This document shows positions 1 to 8,716 of a stretch of DNA of 64,000 nt, one piece after another. The stretch spans positions 19,103 through 83,102 of the forward strand of contig NZ_JAUNTJ010000013.1 of NCBI RefSeq assembly GCF_030538755.1. The letters are read 5' to 3'. Under the pieces are notes generated by a model, which worked only from the letters and a program-made list of their open reading frames with translations, was not told the DNA's origin and searched no databases. The position numbers were made by a program, and so were the translations under genes. The DNA comes from Paracoccus sp. (in: a-proteobacteria) (GTDB lineage: Bacteria > Pseudomonadota > Alphaproteobacteria > Rhodobacterales > Rhodobacteraceae). The first letter of the stretch is position 1; each line of letters opens with the position of its first letter.

Positions 1-1
1 A

Positions 2-811
2 CGTCTTCAATCCGCCATCGCCAAGGCCCGCGCCTCGCGGCAGGAACTGGCCGGTGCGCCCGCAACTCCGGCGGCCGTTTCGGCGCCTGTCCCCGAAACC
101 GTGGCCGAGGCGTGGGGCGAGTTGCGCGAAATCCCGATCAGCGACGAATTGCTGATCGACAATCGCATCGTCTCTGTCGGCAAGGGCAGCGAGGCGATCG
201 AGTTCGACAAGCTGCGCACCCGCGTTTTGCAGCGGATGCAGGGCAAGGGCTGGACACGTCTGGCCATCACCTCGCCCGGCCCGTCCTGCGGCAAAAGCAC
301 AATCGCGCTGAACCTTGGCTTTGGCCTTGCCCGGCAAGAGGGCGCGCGGGTCATGGTTATCGAACTCGACATGCGCCGCCCGTCGTTCCGCAAGATCCTG
401 AATATTCAGCAGGGTTTTGACTTTTCCCGTTCGTTGGCCGGTGTTGCCGCGCCACAGGATCACCTGTTCCGCCCACGCCCGAATCTGGCCATCGGGATGA
501 CTGCCCGCGTTTCGGAATCGGCAGAACTGCTGCAATCCGGGGTTCTGGCCGATTCCATTGACCAGCTTCAGGCGCGATACCAGCCGACCATCATGATCTT
601 TGACCTGCCGCCCTTCAAGGTCAGCGATGACACCATGAGCTTTATGGACAAGACGGATTCGGTGATGATTATCGCCGCAGCCGGTCAGACCTCTATCGAG
701 GATCTGGACGAATGCGAACGCGAACTGGCCGGACAGACCGAAGTTCTGGGCGTCGTCCTGAACAAATGTCGCCATCAGGGCGCAGACAGCCAGTATTACT
801 ACTACGGCTGA
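2..811 (+). CDS. CpsD/CapB-family tyrosine autokinase, 5' end outside window
   Basis: Cytoplasmic P-loop kinase of the exopolysaccharide chain-length-control type (BY-kinase). A Walker A motif GPSCGKST lies at about nt 278-301, followed by a Walker A'-like VIELDMRRPS and a Walker B-like MIFDLPP. The protein ends in a tyrosine cluster (QYYYYG), the usual autophosphorylation tail. The reading frame is open to the left window edge and reads RLQSAIAKARASR, which looks like the true N-terminus of this family, so probably only a few codons are missing. A GTG at 101 is possible but would drop that conserved stretch. The membrane co-polymerase partner is expected upstream, outside the window. Family is clear; the polysaccharide is unknown. 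Confidence 0.85.
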   Translation, partial: RLQSAIAKARASRQELAGAPATPAAVSAPVPETVAEAWGELREIPISDELLIDNRIVSVGKGSEAIEFDKLRTRVLQRMQGKGWTRLAITSPGPSCGKSTIALNLGFGLARQEGARVMVIELDMRRPSFRKILNIQQGFDFSRSLAGVAAPQDHLFRPRPNLAIGMTARVSESAELLQSGVLADSIDQLQARYQPTIMIFDLPPFKVSDDTMSFMDKTDSVMIIAAAGQTSIEDLDECERELAGQTEVLGVVLNKCRHQGADSQYYYYG

Positions 812-817
812 CGCGGT

Positions 818-838
818 GCCGTGCCATTGCGGCACGGC
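818..838 (+). terminator. Hairpin after the tyrosine kinase gene
   Basis: A perfect 8-bp stem (GCCGTGCC / GGCACGGC) with a 5-nt loop starts 7 nt after the kinase stop codon. No T-run follows, so efficient intrinsic termination is uncertain. Confidence 0.4.
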
Positions 839-885
839 GCATCATCCGGTGATGGCCAGAACCCAAGCCTGCTTATGGTAAGGAA

Positions 886-960
886 TGGAGCGGGTGATCG
901 GGATCGAACCGACGACATTCAGCTTGGGAAGCTGACGTTCTACCACTGAACTACACCCGC
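886..960 (-). tRNA. tRNA-Gly (anticodon CCC)
   Basis: The minus strand folds as a full cloverleaf. The acceptor stem is GCGGGTG/CACCCGC, the D-arm contains AGTGGTA, the anticodon loop TTCCCAA gives anticodon CCC, and the T-loop is TTCGATC. The discriminator base is T, normal for glycine tRNAs, and CCA is encoded (886-888). It reads GGG codons. It stands alone between the kinase gene and the glxA-like regulator. Confidence 0.93.
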
Positions 961-1231
961 AGCGGGGCAGGGAATAGCCCAAGCCCTCGCCCGGCGCAAG
1001 ATGCAGCGGCAATCAAATCGGCGGCTTTTGCAAAACGAGTTTCCCGTGCCGGGGCTGGTCCCCAGCGGGATGTCGCATCTTGGCCCCCCACGGGCAAAAT
1101 CAGATTGCAAGCTCTGCCCTTGGGGTCATGCCGAAAAAAGCGGCGCGATCCGTTTGGTTGTGACGCAGGTCAGGTCAGCAATCGACTTGATTGCGCGCCC
1201 GTTCTAACCTGCCCAAGTTGCGGATGGGGCG

Positions 1232-2209
1232 ATGGGAATGGACAGCAAATATGTTGCCAAGGGCGTGGTGCATGTGCCGGTTCGGCAGGATGGGCCGCCC
1301 GCGCGTGTTGTGTTTCTGCTGCTGCCCCGGTTTTCGTTGCTGCCGTTTTCATCAGCGCATGAGGTGCTGCGGATCGCCAACCAACTGACCGCGCGGCAGT
1401 TGTTCGAATGGCAGATCCTGTCGGTCGATGGCGCGCAGGTGGCCTCATCCGGTGGGTTGACCGTGCAGCCGACCGGGGCGCTGGATGATCTGGCCCCCGG
1501 TGCGATGGTCTTTGTCTGCGGCGGCGTGCAGCCGGAATCGGCGGTCAACCGCAAGGTCAGCGACTGGTTGCGTCGTCAGTGGCGCAGCGGCGAAGTGGTG
1601 GGCGGGCTTTGCACCGGGGCCTATGCGCTGGCGCGCGCCGGGCTGCTGGCGGGGCGGCGCTTTACGCTGCATTGGGAAAACATCGCGCCCTTTCGCGCCA
1701 GCTATCCCTCGTTAGAGCCGGTCGAGCAGTTGTATTGCATGGATGGGCGCATCTGGACCTGCGCGGGCGGCGCGGCGGCGGCGGACCTGTTCATCACCAT
1801 GCTGCGCCGCCGCCATGGCGACCGGCTGGCCGATGCCGTTCTGTCGATGAGCCTGCACGGCCATCAGCGCGCCGGCGAGCAGTTTCAGCGCCGCCCCCTG
1901 CCACCCAGCCTGCGCCCCGGCGACCGCTTTGCGGCAGTGATGAGCGATGTCGAAGCCAATCTGGCCGATATTGTCGAGGTGGGTGACTTGGCCGGGCGGC
2001 ACGGCCTGTCGCGACGTCAGGTCGAACGGCTGTTCCGCCGCCATTTTGGCCAATCCCCGCGCGAACATCTGACTGCGCTGCGATTGCAGCGGGCGCGGGC
2101 GCTGATGGCTGAAACCGGGCTGAGCCGCGCCGAAATCGCGCAAAGCTGCGGGTTTTCGTCCAGCAGCCAGATGATGCGCACCATGCGCCGCAGCGTCGCG
2201 CCGGAATAG
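1232..2209 (+). CDS. GlxA-family regulator (DJ-1/PfpI-like plus AraC HTH)
   Basis: A 325-residue transcription factor. The N-terminal half is a DJ-1/PfpI-like domain (about residues 25-200) with a nucleophile-elbow-like VGGLCTGAYAL, Cys near 127. The C-terminal AraC-type double helix-turn-helix (about 235-322) has the typical SRRQVERLFRRHFGQSP and IAQSCGFSSSSQ segments. Such regulators often bind small nitrogenous ligands in the PfpI-like domain, but the ligand here cannot be read from sequence. A second ATG two codons downstream is an alternative start. A paralogue of the same architecture lies at 7625-8587, and the two may regulate related functions. Confidence 0.85.
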   Translation: MGMDSKYVAKGVVHVPVRQDGPPARVVFLLLPRFSLLPFSSAHEVLRIANQLTARQLFEWQILSVDGAQVASSGGLTVQPTGALDDLAPGAMVFVCGGVQPESAVNRKVSDWLRRQWRSGEVVGGLCTGAYALARAGLLAGRRFTLHWENIAPFRASYPSLEPVEQLYCMDGRIWTCAGGAAAADLFITMLRRRHGDRLADAVLSMSLHGHQRAGEQFQRRPLPPSLRPGDRFAAVMSDVEANLADIVEVGDLAGRHGLSRRQVERLFRRHFGQSPREHLTALRLQRARALMAETGLSRAEIAQSCGFSSSSQMMRTMRRSVAPE

Positions 2210-2214
2210 CGCGG

Positions 2215-2637
2215 TCAGATCAGTCCGACATCGGCCAGCGCGGCGGCCAGTTTCGGGGGCAGCGGGCTTTCTGATCCGCGCCCGGCGGGCAGGTCGGGCG
2301 GCGCGTCGGTGCCGGACAGATAGCGCCAGCCCTGAAAGGCGCGGCGCGGCACGGCGACGGTGCGCACGATCTGCCGGTCAAGCATCAGGCCGCAGCGGCG
2401 GATACCATCGGCGCCGATCCGTTCCTCGAACCCCAGCAGGCGTTGACGGGCCAGCATTACCCCCTTGAAAACCCAGTAAATCGAGCCGTCGGGCAGCAGC
2501 TCATCTTCGCGCTTGGGCCACATCCGGGTGATGTGGCAGGCCGGGCCATCGCCCCAGCGACCGGCCTGCCATCGGGCCAGTTCCTCGGGGCTGTCGCAGC
2601 CAACGCATAGTTTGGCGATGTTCAGGGGGGCGGTCAT
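2215..2637 (-). CDS. DUF1489 family protein
   Basis: A 140-residue soluble protein, convergent with the GlxA gene with 5 nt between their stop codons. It matches the alphaproteobacterial DUF1489 pattern: IAKLCVGCDSPEELARWQ near the start, HITRMWPKR, YWVFKGVMLARQRLLGF, then RRCGLMLD and RRAFQGWRYL. No enzymatic motif or signal peptide is visible. The function of the family is not known to me. Confidence 0.8.
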   Translation of the reverse strand: MTAPLNIAKLCVGCDSPEELARWQAGRWGDGPACHITRMWPKREDELLPDGSIYWVFKGVMLARQRLLGFEERIGADGIRRCGLMLDRQIVRTVAVPRRAFQGWRYLSGTDAPPDLPAGRGSESPLPPKLAAALADVGLI

Positions 2638-2691
2638 GGGGCCAAGATAGGGCGACCGCCGCGCGACGGCAAGGCGCGCCGCCGTCGCACC

Positions 2692-4272
2692 CTAGCGTTC
2701 GGTCAGTTTCAGTTCGATCCGCCGGTTCAGGGCGCGACCTTCGGCGCTGTCCTCGGGCGTGACGGGGCGCGTGTCGGCAAAGCCGGTGGGCGCCAGGCGA
2801 TCCGCCGGAAAGCCAAGGCTGCCGGTCATGTAACGCACCACGGCCAAGGCCCGCGCCTGGCTGAGTTCCCAATTGTCGCGATACCGCCCCATGCCGGACA
2901 GCGGCAGGTTGTCGGTGTGCCCATCCACGCGGATGATCCAGTCGATTTCCGGCGGAATATCCTGCGATATGCTGGTCAGCATCTGGGCGACGTTGCGGAT
3001 CTGGGCCTGCCCTTCGGGCGACAAATTCGCCTCGCCCGTCTGGAACAACACGCTGGAATCAAACACGAAACGGTCGCCGACGATGCGGACGCCCTGACGC
3101 CCTTCAAGGATTTGGGACAGGCGGCCAAAGAATTCCGACCGATAGCGGGCCAGATCGCGGGCCTCGGTTTCGGCGCGGGTGCGGGCCTCGGTTTCAAGGG
3201 CAAGGCGGCGGTCTTTTTCCTCGGCGGCCAGCAGCAGGGCGGCGTTCAACTGCGTGCCCAGATCCTGCACCCGCAGTTCGGCGGCGCGCTGTTCGTCGCC
3301 GCTGGCGTCCAGCGCCGCCTGAAGCCGGCCCAGATCGGCGTTCAGCGCGGAAACCTGTTCGTTCAGCAGGGCAAGGCGGCGCTGCCCCTCGGCCGATTGG
3401 GCCTGTTCCTGCGCCAACTGGTCCTGCGCGGTGGCCAGCAGGGCGGCGCGCGCCTCGGCCTGGGTGGCGCGTTCGGCGGCGGCGCGGGCGTCATCGGTCA
3501 ACTGATCCTGCGCCGCGCGGGCCGCAGCCAGCAGGGTCAGCGTTTCCTCGGCCTGTTTGCGGCTTTCTTCCAGCGCCAGCGTCATTGCGGTCAGTTCGGC
3601 ATCGGCCCCTTGCAACCGGTCGCGCAGCGCCTGCGCGGCGGCGGCTTCGGTCAGGCGGTCTGCCTCGGCCTGCGAAAGCCGGGCTTGCATTTCGTCCTGC
3701 GCCTGTTCGCCGCGTTGGCGCAGATCGGCGACCAGCGCCATCAGCGCATCGTGGCGGGCGGCGGCCAGACGCGCCTGTTCTGCCTGCGCGTCGATTTCCG
3801 ACCGCGCCGCCGCCACGGCCAGTTCGGCGGCCGAGGCGCGGCTGGCCGTTTCGTCCAACTGCCCCTGCAACTGCTGGCGATCGCTGCGGTCCTGTTCGCG
3901 TGCGGCCATCAGGGTGGCCACCTCGGCCTCGAAATCGGTAAGACGGCTGCGGCTGGCGGCCAGATCGTCGGACAGGCGCGCCACCTCGGCGCTGCGGCTG
4001 CGCGCCTGATCCTGCGATACCGACAGCGCCGCGCCCAGTTCCGACACGCGCGCGCCCAGCCGGGCAAGCTGGGTGTCGCGTTCGTCGATTTCCTGTTCCT
4101 GCGTGCTGATCGTGCTGTCCTGCACCGTGATCCGTTCGCGCAACAGCGATTGCACGACGATGAACACCGTCAGCAGAAAGATCAGCACCATCAGCAGCGC
4201 CGTCATCGCATCGACATAGCCGGGCCAGATGGTGCTGGCAAAGCGGTTGCCGCTGTTGCGCCCCAGCGCCAT
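2692..4272 (-). CDS. MotB/OmpA-like peptidoglycan-binding protein with long coiled coil
   Basis: A 526-residue protein with one N-terminal membrane segment (about 22-44). A long Ala/Gln/Glu/Arg-rich coiled coil follows (about 48-375). The C-terminal OmpA-like domain (about 395-522) contains IIRVDGHTDNLPLSG and ELSQARALAVVRYM, the peptidoglycan-anchoring signature. Its start lies 1 nt after the stop of the ExbB/MotA-like gene upstream, so the two are an operon. The layout (proton-channel-like partner plus membrane-anchored OmpA protein) resembles MotAB or TolQR-type energised envelope complexes. The coiled coil is far longer than in MotB, suggesting a periplasm-spanning rod. The role is inferred. 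Confidence 0.8.
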   Translation of the reverse strand: MALGRNSGNRFASTIWPGYVDAMTALLMVLIFLLTVFIVVQSLLRERITVQDSTISTQEQEIDERDTQLARLGARVSELGAALSVSQDQARSRSAEVARLSDDLAASRSRLTDFEAEVATLMAAREQDRSDRQQLQGQLDETASRASAAELAVAAARSEIDAQAEQARLAAARHDALMALVADLRQRGEQAQDEMQARLSQAEADRLTEAAAAQALRDRLQGADAELTAMTLALEESRKQAEETLTLLAAARAAQDQLTDDARAAAERATQAEARAALLATAQDQLAQEQAQSAEGQRRLALLNEQVSALNADLGRLQAALDASGDEQRAAELRVQDLGTQLNAALLLAAEEKDRRLALETEARTRAETEARDLARYRSEFFGRLSQILEGRQGVRIVGDRFVFDSSVLFQTGEANLSPEGQAQIRNVAQMLTSISQDIPPEIDWIIRVDGHTDNLPLSGMGRYRDNWELSQARALAVVRYMTGSLGFPADRLAPTGFADTRPVTPEDSAEGRALNRRIELKLTER

Positions 4273-4273
4273 G

Positions 4274-5656
4274 TTACGCCCCGCCGCGAGGATGCGGGCC
4301 GGGCGGCAGCAGATCGTCGCGGAACGGATCGTTAAAGCGCGCAGCCCGCACCGCCCGCGTCAGCACCAGCAGGTCGGATCGCAATTCCGACAGCATTTCC
4401 TCGCGCCCGTCGTTCAGGTCGATGACCAGCCGGTGCAGCGCAGCCTCGACGCCAGAGAGGTCGGGCGGGGCAGGGCGCGCGGTTTCGGTGGCGGCGATCA
4501 GCCGTTCCTGCAAGGCGGCCAGCCTGTCCTGCCCGGCGATCAGCCGGTCTTGCGCATCGGCCAGCCGGTTCAGCGTGTCGGCCAGCGCGGCGGCGCGGGC
4601 GATGGCGGCCTCGGCATCGCTGGCGCTGCGCCGGGCCAGCGCATCGACGCCCTGGGCCACCAGCAGCACCCGTTCATCGGCCTGCGCCGCGCCTTCGTCG
4701 CGGATGGCGTCGCGTTCGATCTGAAATTCGGCCCAGCGTTCCATCTGGCCGCCAAGCTGTTCCAGAAAGCCGGTAATCTCGGCCTGATCCGGTGCTTCGC
4801 CCTCGGTCGCGGCAAGGCTGATGCGGGTAAAGCCCGACATCCATTCCTCAAGCTCGCGGTAGAAGCGGTTCTGGCCGTGGCTGGCGAACAGGTCCAGCAG
4901 GCCGACGACCAGCGACCCGGCCAGCCCCAGCAGCGATGATGAAAAGGCGGTCGCCATGCCGCCAAGCTGGCTTTCCAGCCCGCCCATCAGCTTGTCGAAC
5001 AGGTCCATCGCGGTCTGCCCCTCTTGCGGGGCGAGGGCGCGGATGGTTTCGACGATGGCGGGCACGGTCGAGGCAAGGCCATAGAACGTGCCCAAAAGGC
5101 CAAGGAAAATCAGCAGGTTTGACAGATAACGGGTAATATCGCGCGATTCCTCGATCCGGGTGGCGACGGATTCAAGGATCGAGCGTGCCGCCACGGTCGA
5201 AATCGCCCCGCCCGCTGGCCCGCCCGCGCCCAGCAGTGCGGCCAGCGGTGCCAGCAGGCGCGGGGCCTGATCGGCGCTGCCATCGGGCCGGGTTGCGGTG
5301 CCCTTGTCACTGGCGGCGCGGCGTCGTGCGGCAAAGCGTTCGATCCAGCTGACCGATTGCACCAGTTGCGCGACCTGCCACAGGCACGCCAGCAGCCCCA
5401 GCACAAAGACCGACAGAATCAGCCCGTTCAGCCAGCGGTTGGCCAGAAAGATCGGCAGGATGCGCCCATAGGCGAACCAGCCGCCCGCCGCGACCAGCGC
5501 CAGCACGATCAGCATCAGCACGATCTGCCGCACTGGCTGGGAAAACTGCGGGCGCATCGCGGTCATGGTGACGGCGCGCTGATCGGCGGTCAGGCGCAGG
5601 CGCGCCGCCGATCCTGAAGCGCCGCCGGGCGGCCGGGCAGGGGTGGAGTCGGTCAC
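4274..5656 (-). CDS. MotA/TolQ/ExbB-like membrane protein
   Basis: A 460-residue inner-membrane protein started at a GTG (MTDSTPARPPGG). This start is preferred because it is preceded by an AAAGG-like site and because upstream sequence looks non-coding. TM helices lie near residues 36-58 and 65-88, with a MotA/ExbB-like pair further on (LSNLLIFLGLLGTFYGLAST and the AFSSSLLGLAGSLVVGLL helix). The C-terminal 150 residues are heptad-like and cytoplasmic or coiled. It is the upstream partner of the OmpA/MotB-like gene. Proton-channel function is inferred from architecture; no flagellar genes are nearby, so a motility role is unlikely. Confidence 0.75.
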   Translation of the reverse strand: MTDSTPARPPGGASGSAARLRLTADQRAVTMTAMRPQFSQPVRQIVLMLIVLALVAAGGWFAYGRILPIFLANRWLNGLILSVFVLGLLACLWQVAQLVQSVSWIERFAARRRAASDKGTATRPDGSADQAPRLLAPLAALLGAGGPAGGAISTVAARSILESVATRIEESRDITRYLSNLLIFLGLLGTFYGLASTVPAIVETIRALAPQEGQTAMDLFDKLMGGLESQLGGMATAFSSSLLGLAGSLVVGLLDLFASHGQNRFYRELEEWMSGFTRISLAATEGEAPDQAEITGFLEQLGGQMERWAEFQIERDAIRDEGAAQADERVLLVAQGVDALARRSASDAEAAIARAAALADTLNRLADAQDRLIAGQDRLAALQERLIAATETARPAPPDLSGVEAALHRLVIDLNDGREEMLSELRSDLLVLTRAVRAARFNDPFRDDLLPPGPHPRGGA

Positions 5657-5736
5657 GGCAAGGCCCTTTGGTCTTGTGGCATTGGGGCAAGTGTGGCCCG
5701 GATTGGCGCCGATGCCAAGTGTCGCGAAAGGCAGGG

Positions 5737-6294
5737 TTAATGTGACAGCCCGTCCGAGGGGGTCAGCAACTGGCGCACGGCGTCGGATAAGGCATCCATG
5801 TTTTCGTCGGCCAGCCCGATCTGGGCCAGATGGCGGGCGGTGTTGAACAGGTAATCGGCATTCGGCCCGCGTCGGCCATGGGCCAGAGCGATGATCCGCG
5901 CCTGTTCCGGTGCGGCCAGCCCGCCCGCATATTGCCAATGATCGCGCCGCATCACATAGGCCAGTGCCTGCACCTGCCGCCCGTCTTCCAGCGCCAGCGG
6001 CACCAGCGCCTCGGCATAGGCTTGCGTCACCAGTTCGCGGGCGCGCAGGGCGGCGATGATGTCGTCATGCCCGCCTTCGGGGATGCGCAGCGCCAGCCCG
6101 GTGCAATGCGCCGACATATCGGCATCCAGCCCCAGCACAAGGCCGGGGCGGTCGGGCGTGCCGCGATGTTCGATCGAGCGCAGGCAAAAGCTGCGGGCAT
6201 AGCCTTCCAGCCGGGCGCGGACGGTTTCGGTCGGATCGAAGCCCGGATCCCACATCAGCGAGCCATAACCGAAAACCCATGAAATCCTGTGCAT
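5737..6294 (-). CDS. ChaC-type gamma-glutamylcyclotransferase
   Basis: A 185-residue cytoplasmic enzyme expected to cleave the gamma-glutamyl bond of glutathione, giving 5-oxoproline and Cys-Gly. The diagnostic substrate-binding loop FGYGSLMWDP is at residues 8-17, followed by FCLRSIEHRGTP. A glutamate in the ALRARELV segment matches the catalytic Glu region of the ChaC family. Length fits the family. It sits just upstream of the ExbB-like gene on the same strand with an 80-nt gap, probably an independent unit. Confidence 0.85.
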   Translation of the reverse strand: MHRISWVFGYGSLMWDPGFDPTETVRARLEGYARSFCLRSIEHRGTPDRPGLVLGLDADMSAHCTGLALRIPEGGHDDIIAALRARELVTQAYAEALVPLALEDGRQVQALAYVMRRDHWQYAGGLAAPEQARIIALAHGRRGPNADYLFNTARHLAQIGLADENMDALSDAVRQLLTPSDGLSH

Positions 6295-6365
6295 TTGCCC
6301 TGTCCTTTCCGCCCCCGCAGATTAGGTCAGCGCCGCGCCGGATGAAAGGCCCTGTCCGGCGGCGG

Positions 6366-7535
6366 CTAGATCGCCTCGATCAGCTGCCGGCCCTTGCGGC
6401 CAAGACGCTCGGCCAGCTTGCGGCCTTCGCGCCCGGTCAGGATATGCCGCGCGGGCGTGGGGCTGTGATCGGGCGAGGCGAGTTCGGGGAACAGCGTCAC
6501 CACCTCGGCCCGGCCTGCGACCCCCAGCCCTTTCAGCGCCTGCGGCCCGGTCAGCAGGCTTTCGGCCCATGCACCGTTGGCGCGGACGATTTCGTGGTGC
6601 GGAAACAGCAGATGCCAGTATTCGACGCCCTGCGGCGGGTTCAGCACCGAAATGCCGGGCAGGCCCAGCAGATGCTTGGCGGCGACCAGCACCTCGCTGT
6701 GGCCGAACATCCGCTGCACGATGACCGAGCGCACCAGAACCCGATGCTGCGGCGAGACGATCAGATCGCGGCGCGGCGTGCCCTGGCCCAAGGCTCCGGC
6801 GCTGATGCGGATCGGGCGCAGGTTCGGCTGCACGTCCAGCCGCGCGGCGTCAACCGGCGTGCCGCGCACCCATGACAGCGGTTGCAGACCGCGATCTTGC
6901 GTGCGGATCAGGTCGCCCGCGCGCAGCGTTTCCACCGCGCGCGGCCCGGTCGCCGTGTCGATCAGCGTTCCGGCGGCAAAGCAATCGACGCTGGTCAGCG
7001 GCGCATAGGGCAGGCTGTAGTGGCTTGGCCCAAAGGTGGGCCGTTGCCTGACGGTAAACCCCGCCGTGGGGTCAAAGGTCGGAAAGGTGGTGTTTCCGTC
7101 GGCATCGGTTTGTGCCATCGGCAGAACCATCAGCGAATAGCGATTCCCCACCATCGTGCCAATAGAATCATCACCGGGCAGATGCGGAAAGCTGACCGCA
7201 AAGCGGTTGCCGTTGTCGTCCTCCAGAATCCGGTAAAAGCTGAAGGTCATCAGCGTGCCTTCCGGCAGGGTTTCCGTTGACGTTCCCGAACCCAGCGTCA
7301 GCGGCTGGCTGAGGTATTGCTCGGTTTCCGGCTGGGTTCCATGTCGCTGGGCCATCGCGACATTTTCCAGCATCGGGTCGCTGTCATACAGATACATCGT
7401 GTCCAGCTTGCCGCCCGACAGATCGACCTGCTGACCGGTGCGCATATCCCCCCAGGGGGCGTGCTGCGCGGCCATATTGGTTCGCGTGACAGGAACCTGC
7501 CAGTCCAGCGTCAGAATCGTGATGTGACGGATCAT
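6366..7535 (-). CDS. Hint-domain protein
   Basis: A 389-residue protein. Residues 1-185 are an uncharacterised acidic N-terminal region. A Hedgehog/intein-type Hint domain begins at Cys near 191 (CFAAGTLIDTATGPRAVETL), followed by AGDLIRTQDRGLQPLSWV and the SPQHRVLV block with a conserved His. No C-terminal extein or Hint-terminal His-Asn is evident, so classical intein splicing is unlikely. Autoprocessing by N-S shift remains possible. Rhodobacterales commonly carry several such proteins, some fused to calcium-binding repeats, but no such repeats occur here. Function unknown. Confidence 0.75.
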   Translation of the reverse strand: MIRHITILTLDWQVPVTRTNMAAQHAPWGDMRTGQQVDLSGGKLDTMYLYDSDPMLENVAMAQRHGTQPETEQYLSQPLTLGSGTSTETLPEGTLMTFSFYRILEDDNGNRFAVSFPHLPGDDSIGTMVGNRYSLMVLPMAQTDADGNTTFPTFDPTAGFTVRQRPTFGPSHYSLPYAPLTSVDCFAAGTLIDTATGPRAVETLRAGDLIRTQDRGLQPLSWVRGTPVDAARLDVQPNLRPIRISAGALGQGTPRRDLIVSPQHRVLVRSVIVQRMFGHSEVLVAAKHLLGLPGISVLNPPQGVEYWHLLFPHHEIVRANGAWAESLLTGPQALKGLGVAGRAEVVTLFPELASPDHSPTPARHILTGREGRKLAERLGRKGRQLIEAI

Positions 7536-7624
7536 TCTGCCCCCTGTCGTTCATCGCGGCTTTACCGCTGTTGACAGAGGCTTAACGGGTCAGTGGTTAA
7601 GGGCAGGTTAACGGCGTGACAGGA

Positions 7625-8587
7625 TCAGTCGCCGCCCATGCCGCGTTCGCGGTAAGGGGTGCTGCCATATTGCGCGCGGTAGCATTTCGAAAAATGCGAC
7701 GGGCTGGAAAAGCCGCAGGCCAGCGCCACCTCGATGATGGTCAGGTCGGTCTGCATCAGCAGGTTGCGCGCCCGCCCCAGCCGCGTTTCCATGTAATACC
7801 GCTTGGGGCTGCGGTTCAGATAGCGGCGGAACAGCCGTTCCAGCTGTCGTGTGGACATGCCTGCGTCGGCGGCCAGTTGTGCCGGGCTGACGGGTTCTTC
7901 CAGATTTTCCTCCATCCGGGCGATGACGGCGGCAAGGCGCGGGTGGCGCACGCCGATGCGGGTGGGGATCGACAGGCGCTGCCGGTCCTGCCCGGTGCGG
8001 ATGCCGGTATGCAGCAACTGGTCGGCCACATCGGCGGCCAGCGGGTCGCCGTGTTCCTCGGCGATCAGGTGCAGCATCAGGTCGATGGACGAGGTGCCGC
8101 CCGCCGCCGTGATCCGGTTGCCGTCATGCACAAAAACCGAGCGGTAAAGATCGACCTCGGGGAAGGCTTCGGCAAAACCGTCGTGGTTTTCCCAATGAAT
8201 CGTCGCCCGCCGCCCGTCCAGCAGGCCCGCCCGCGCCAGCAGCCATGCGCCGGTGCAGACCGCCCCCATCTGCGCCCCGCCGCGCGCCATGCGCCGCAGA
8301 AAAGCCATGGCGGGCCTGGATGCCGTTTGTGCGATGTCGATGCCGCCGCAGACCACCACCGTTTCCTTGCGGCCCGGTTCGATCTCTAACCCCGTGTCCA
8401 GCGCGACGCGGACGCCGTTGGAACAGGTGGCGTGATCGCCCCCCTCGCCCGCCAGCCGCCACTCATACAGGCGTCGTCCGGCGGCGCGGTTGGCCAGCCG
8501 CAAAGGCTCGATCGCGGCGGTAAAGGGCATCATTGTGAAACGAGGCAGCAGCAGAAACGTAAAGCATCGCGGTTTATCTGTGTCCAT
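7625..8587 (-). CDS. GlxA-family transcriptional regulator
   Basis: A 320-residue AraC-type regulator with an N-terminal DJ-1/PfpI-like domain ([17 protein letters not shown] carries the elbow Cys) and a C-terminal double HTH ([40 protein letters not shown]). The start at 8587 (MDTDKPRC) matches the family N-terminus; the much longer open frame upstream is antisense to the DAHP synthase. It is more like GbdR/CdhR-type regulators of quaternary-amine catabolism than the paralogue at 1232-2209, but the ligand is not determinable. It is divergent from the DAHP synthase gene with 129 nt between starts. Confidence 0.85.
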   Translation of the reverse strand: MDTDKPRCFTFLLLPRFTMMPFTAAIEPLRLANRAAGRRLYEWRLAGEGGDHATCSNGVRVALDTGLEIEPGRKETVVVCGGIDIAQTASRPAMAFLRRMARGGAQMGAVCTGAWLLARAGLLDGRRATIHWENHDGFAEAFPEVDLYRSVFVHDGNRITAAGGTSSIDLMLHLIAEEHGDPLAADVADQLLHTGIRTGQDRQRLSIPTRIGVRHPRLAAVIARMEENLEEPVSPAQLAADAGMSTRQLERLFRRYLNRSPKRYYMETRLGRARNLLMQTDLTIIEVALACGFSSPSHFSKCYRAQYGSTPYRERGMGGD

Positions 8588-8703
8588 GATCGGTCTGTTA
8601 TTGATTTTCCGGCAAATCAGCAGGGAAAACCGTGCCGCGCAAGGGGGCGCGCTCTTTTCCTTGACGCCGGGTTCTTCTATAACCCGGCGACATTTCTGTT
8701 CCC

Positions 8704-8708
8704 GGAGG
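8704..8708 (+). promoter_or_regulatory. Shine-Dalgarno of the DAHP synthase gene
   Basis: GGAGG lies 8 nt before the ATG at 8717. It fixes that start against the longer open frame, which extends upstream to 8432. Confidence 0.75.
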
Positions 8709-8716
8709 ACCGTATC

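Noticed and set aside
1001-1207. 68-residue plus-strand frame before the glxA-like gene
   Set aside because: No Shine-Dalgarno, no domain and no operon context; the 961-1231 gap probably only holds the regulator's promoter.
2917-4335. 472-residue plus-strand open frame
   Set aside because: Antisense to the OmpA-like coiled-coil gene. Its low-complexity Gly/Gln/Arg composition is the mirror of high-GC coding; no domain.
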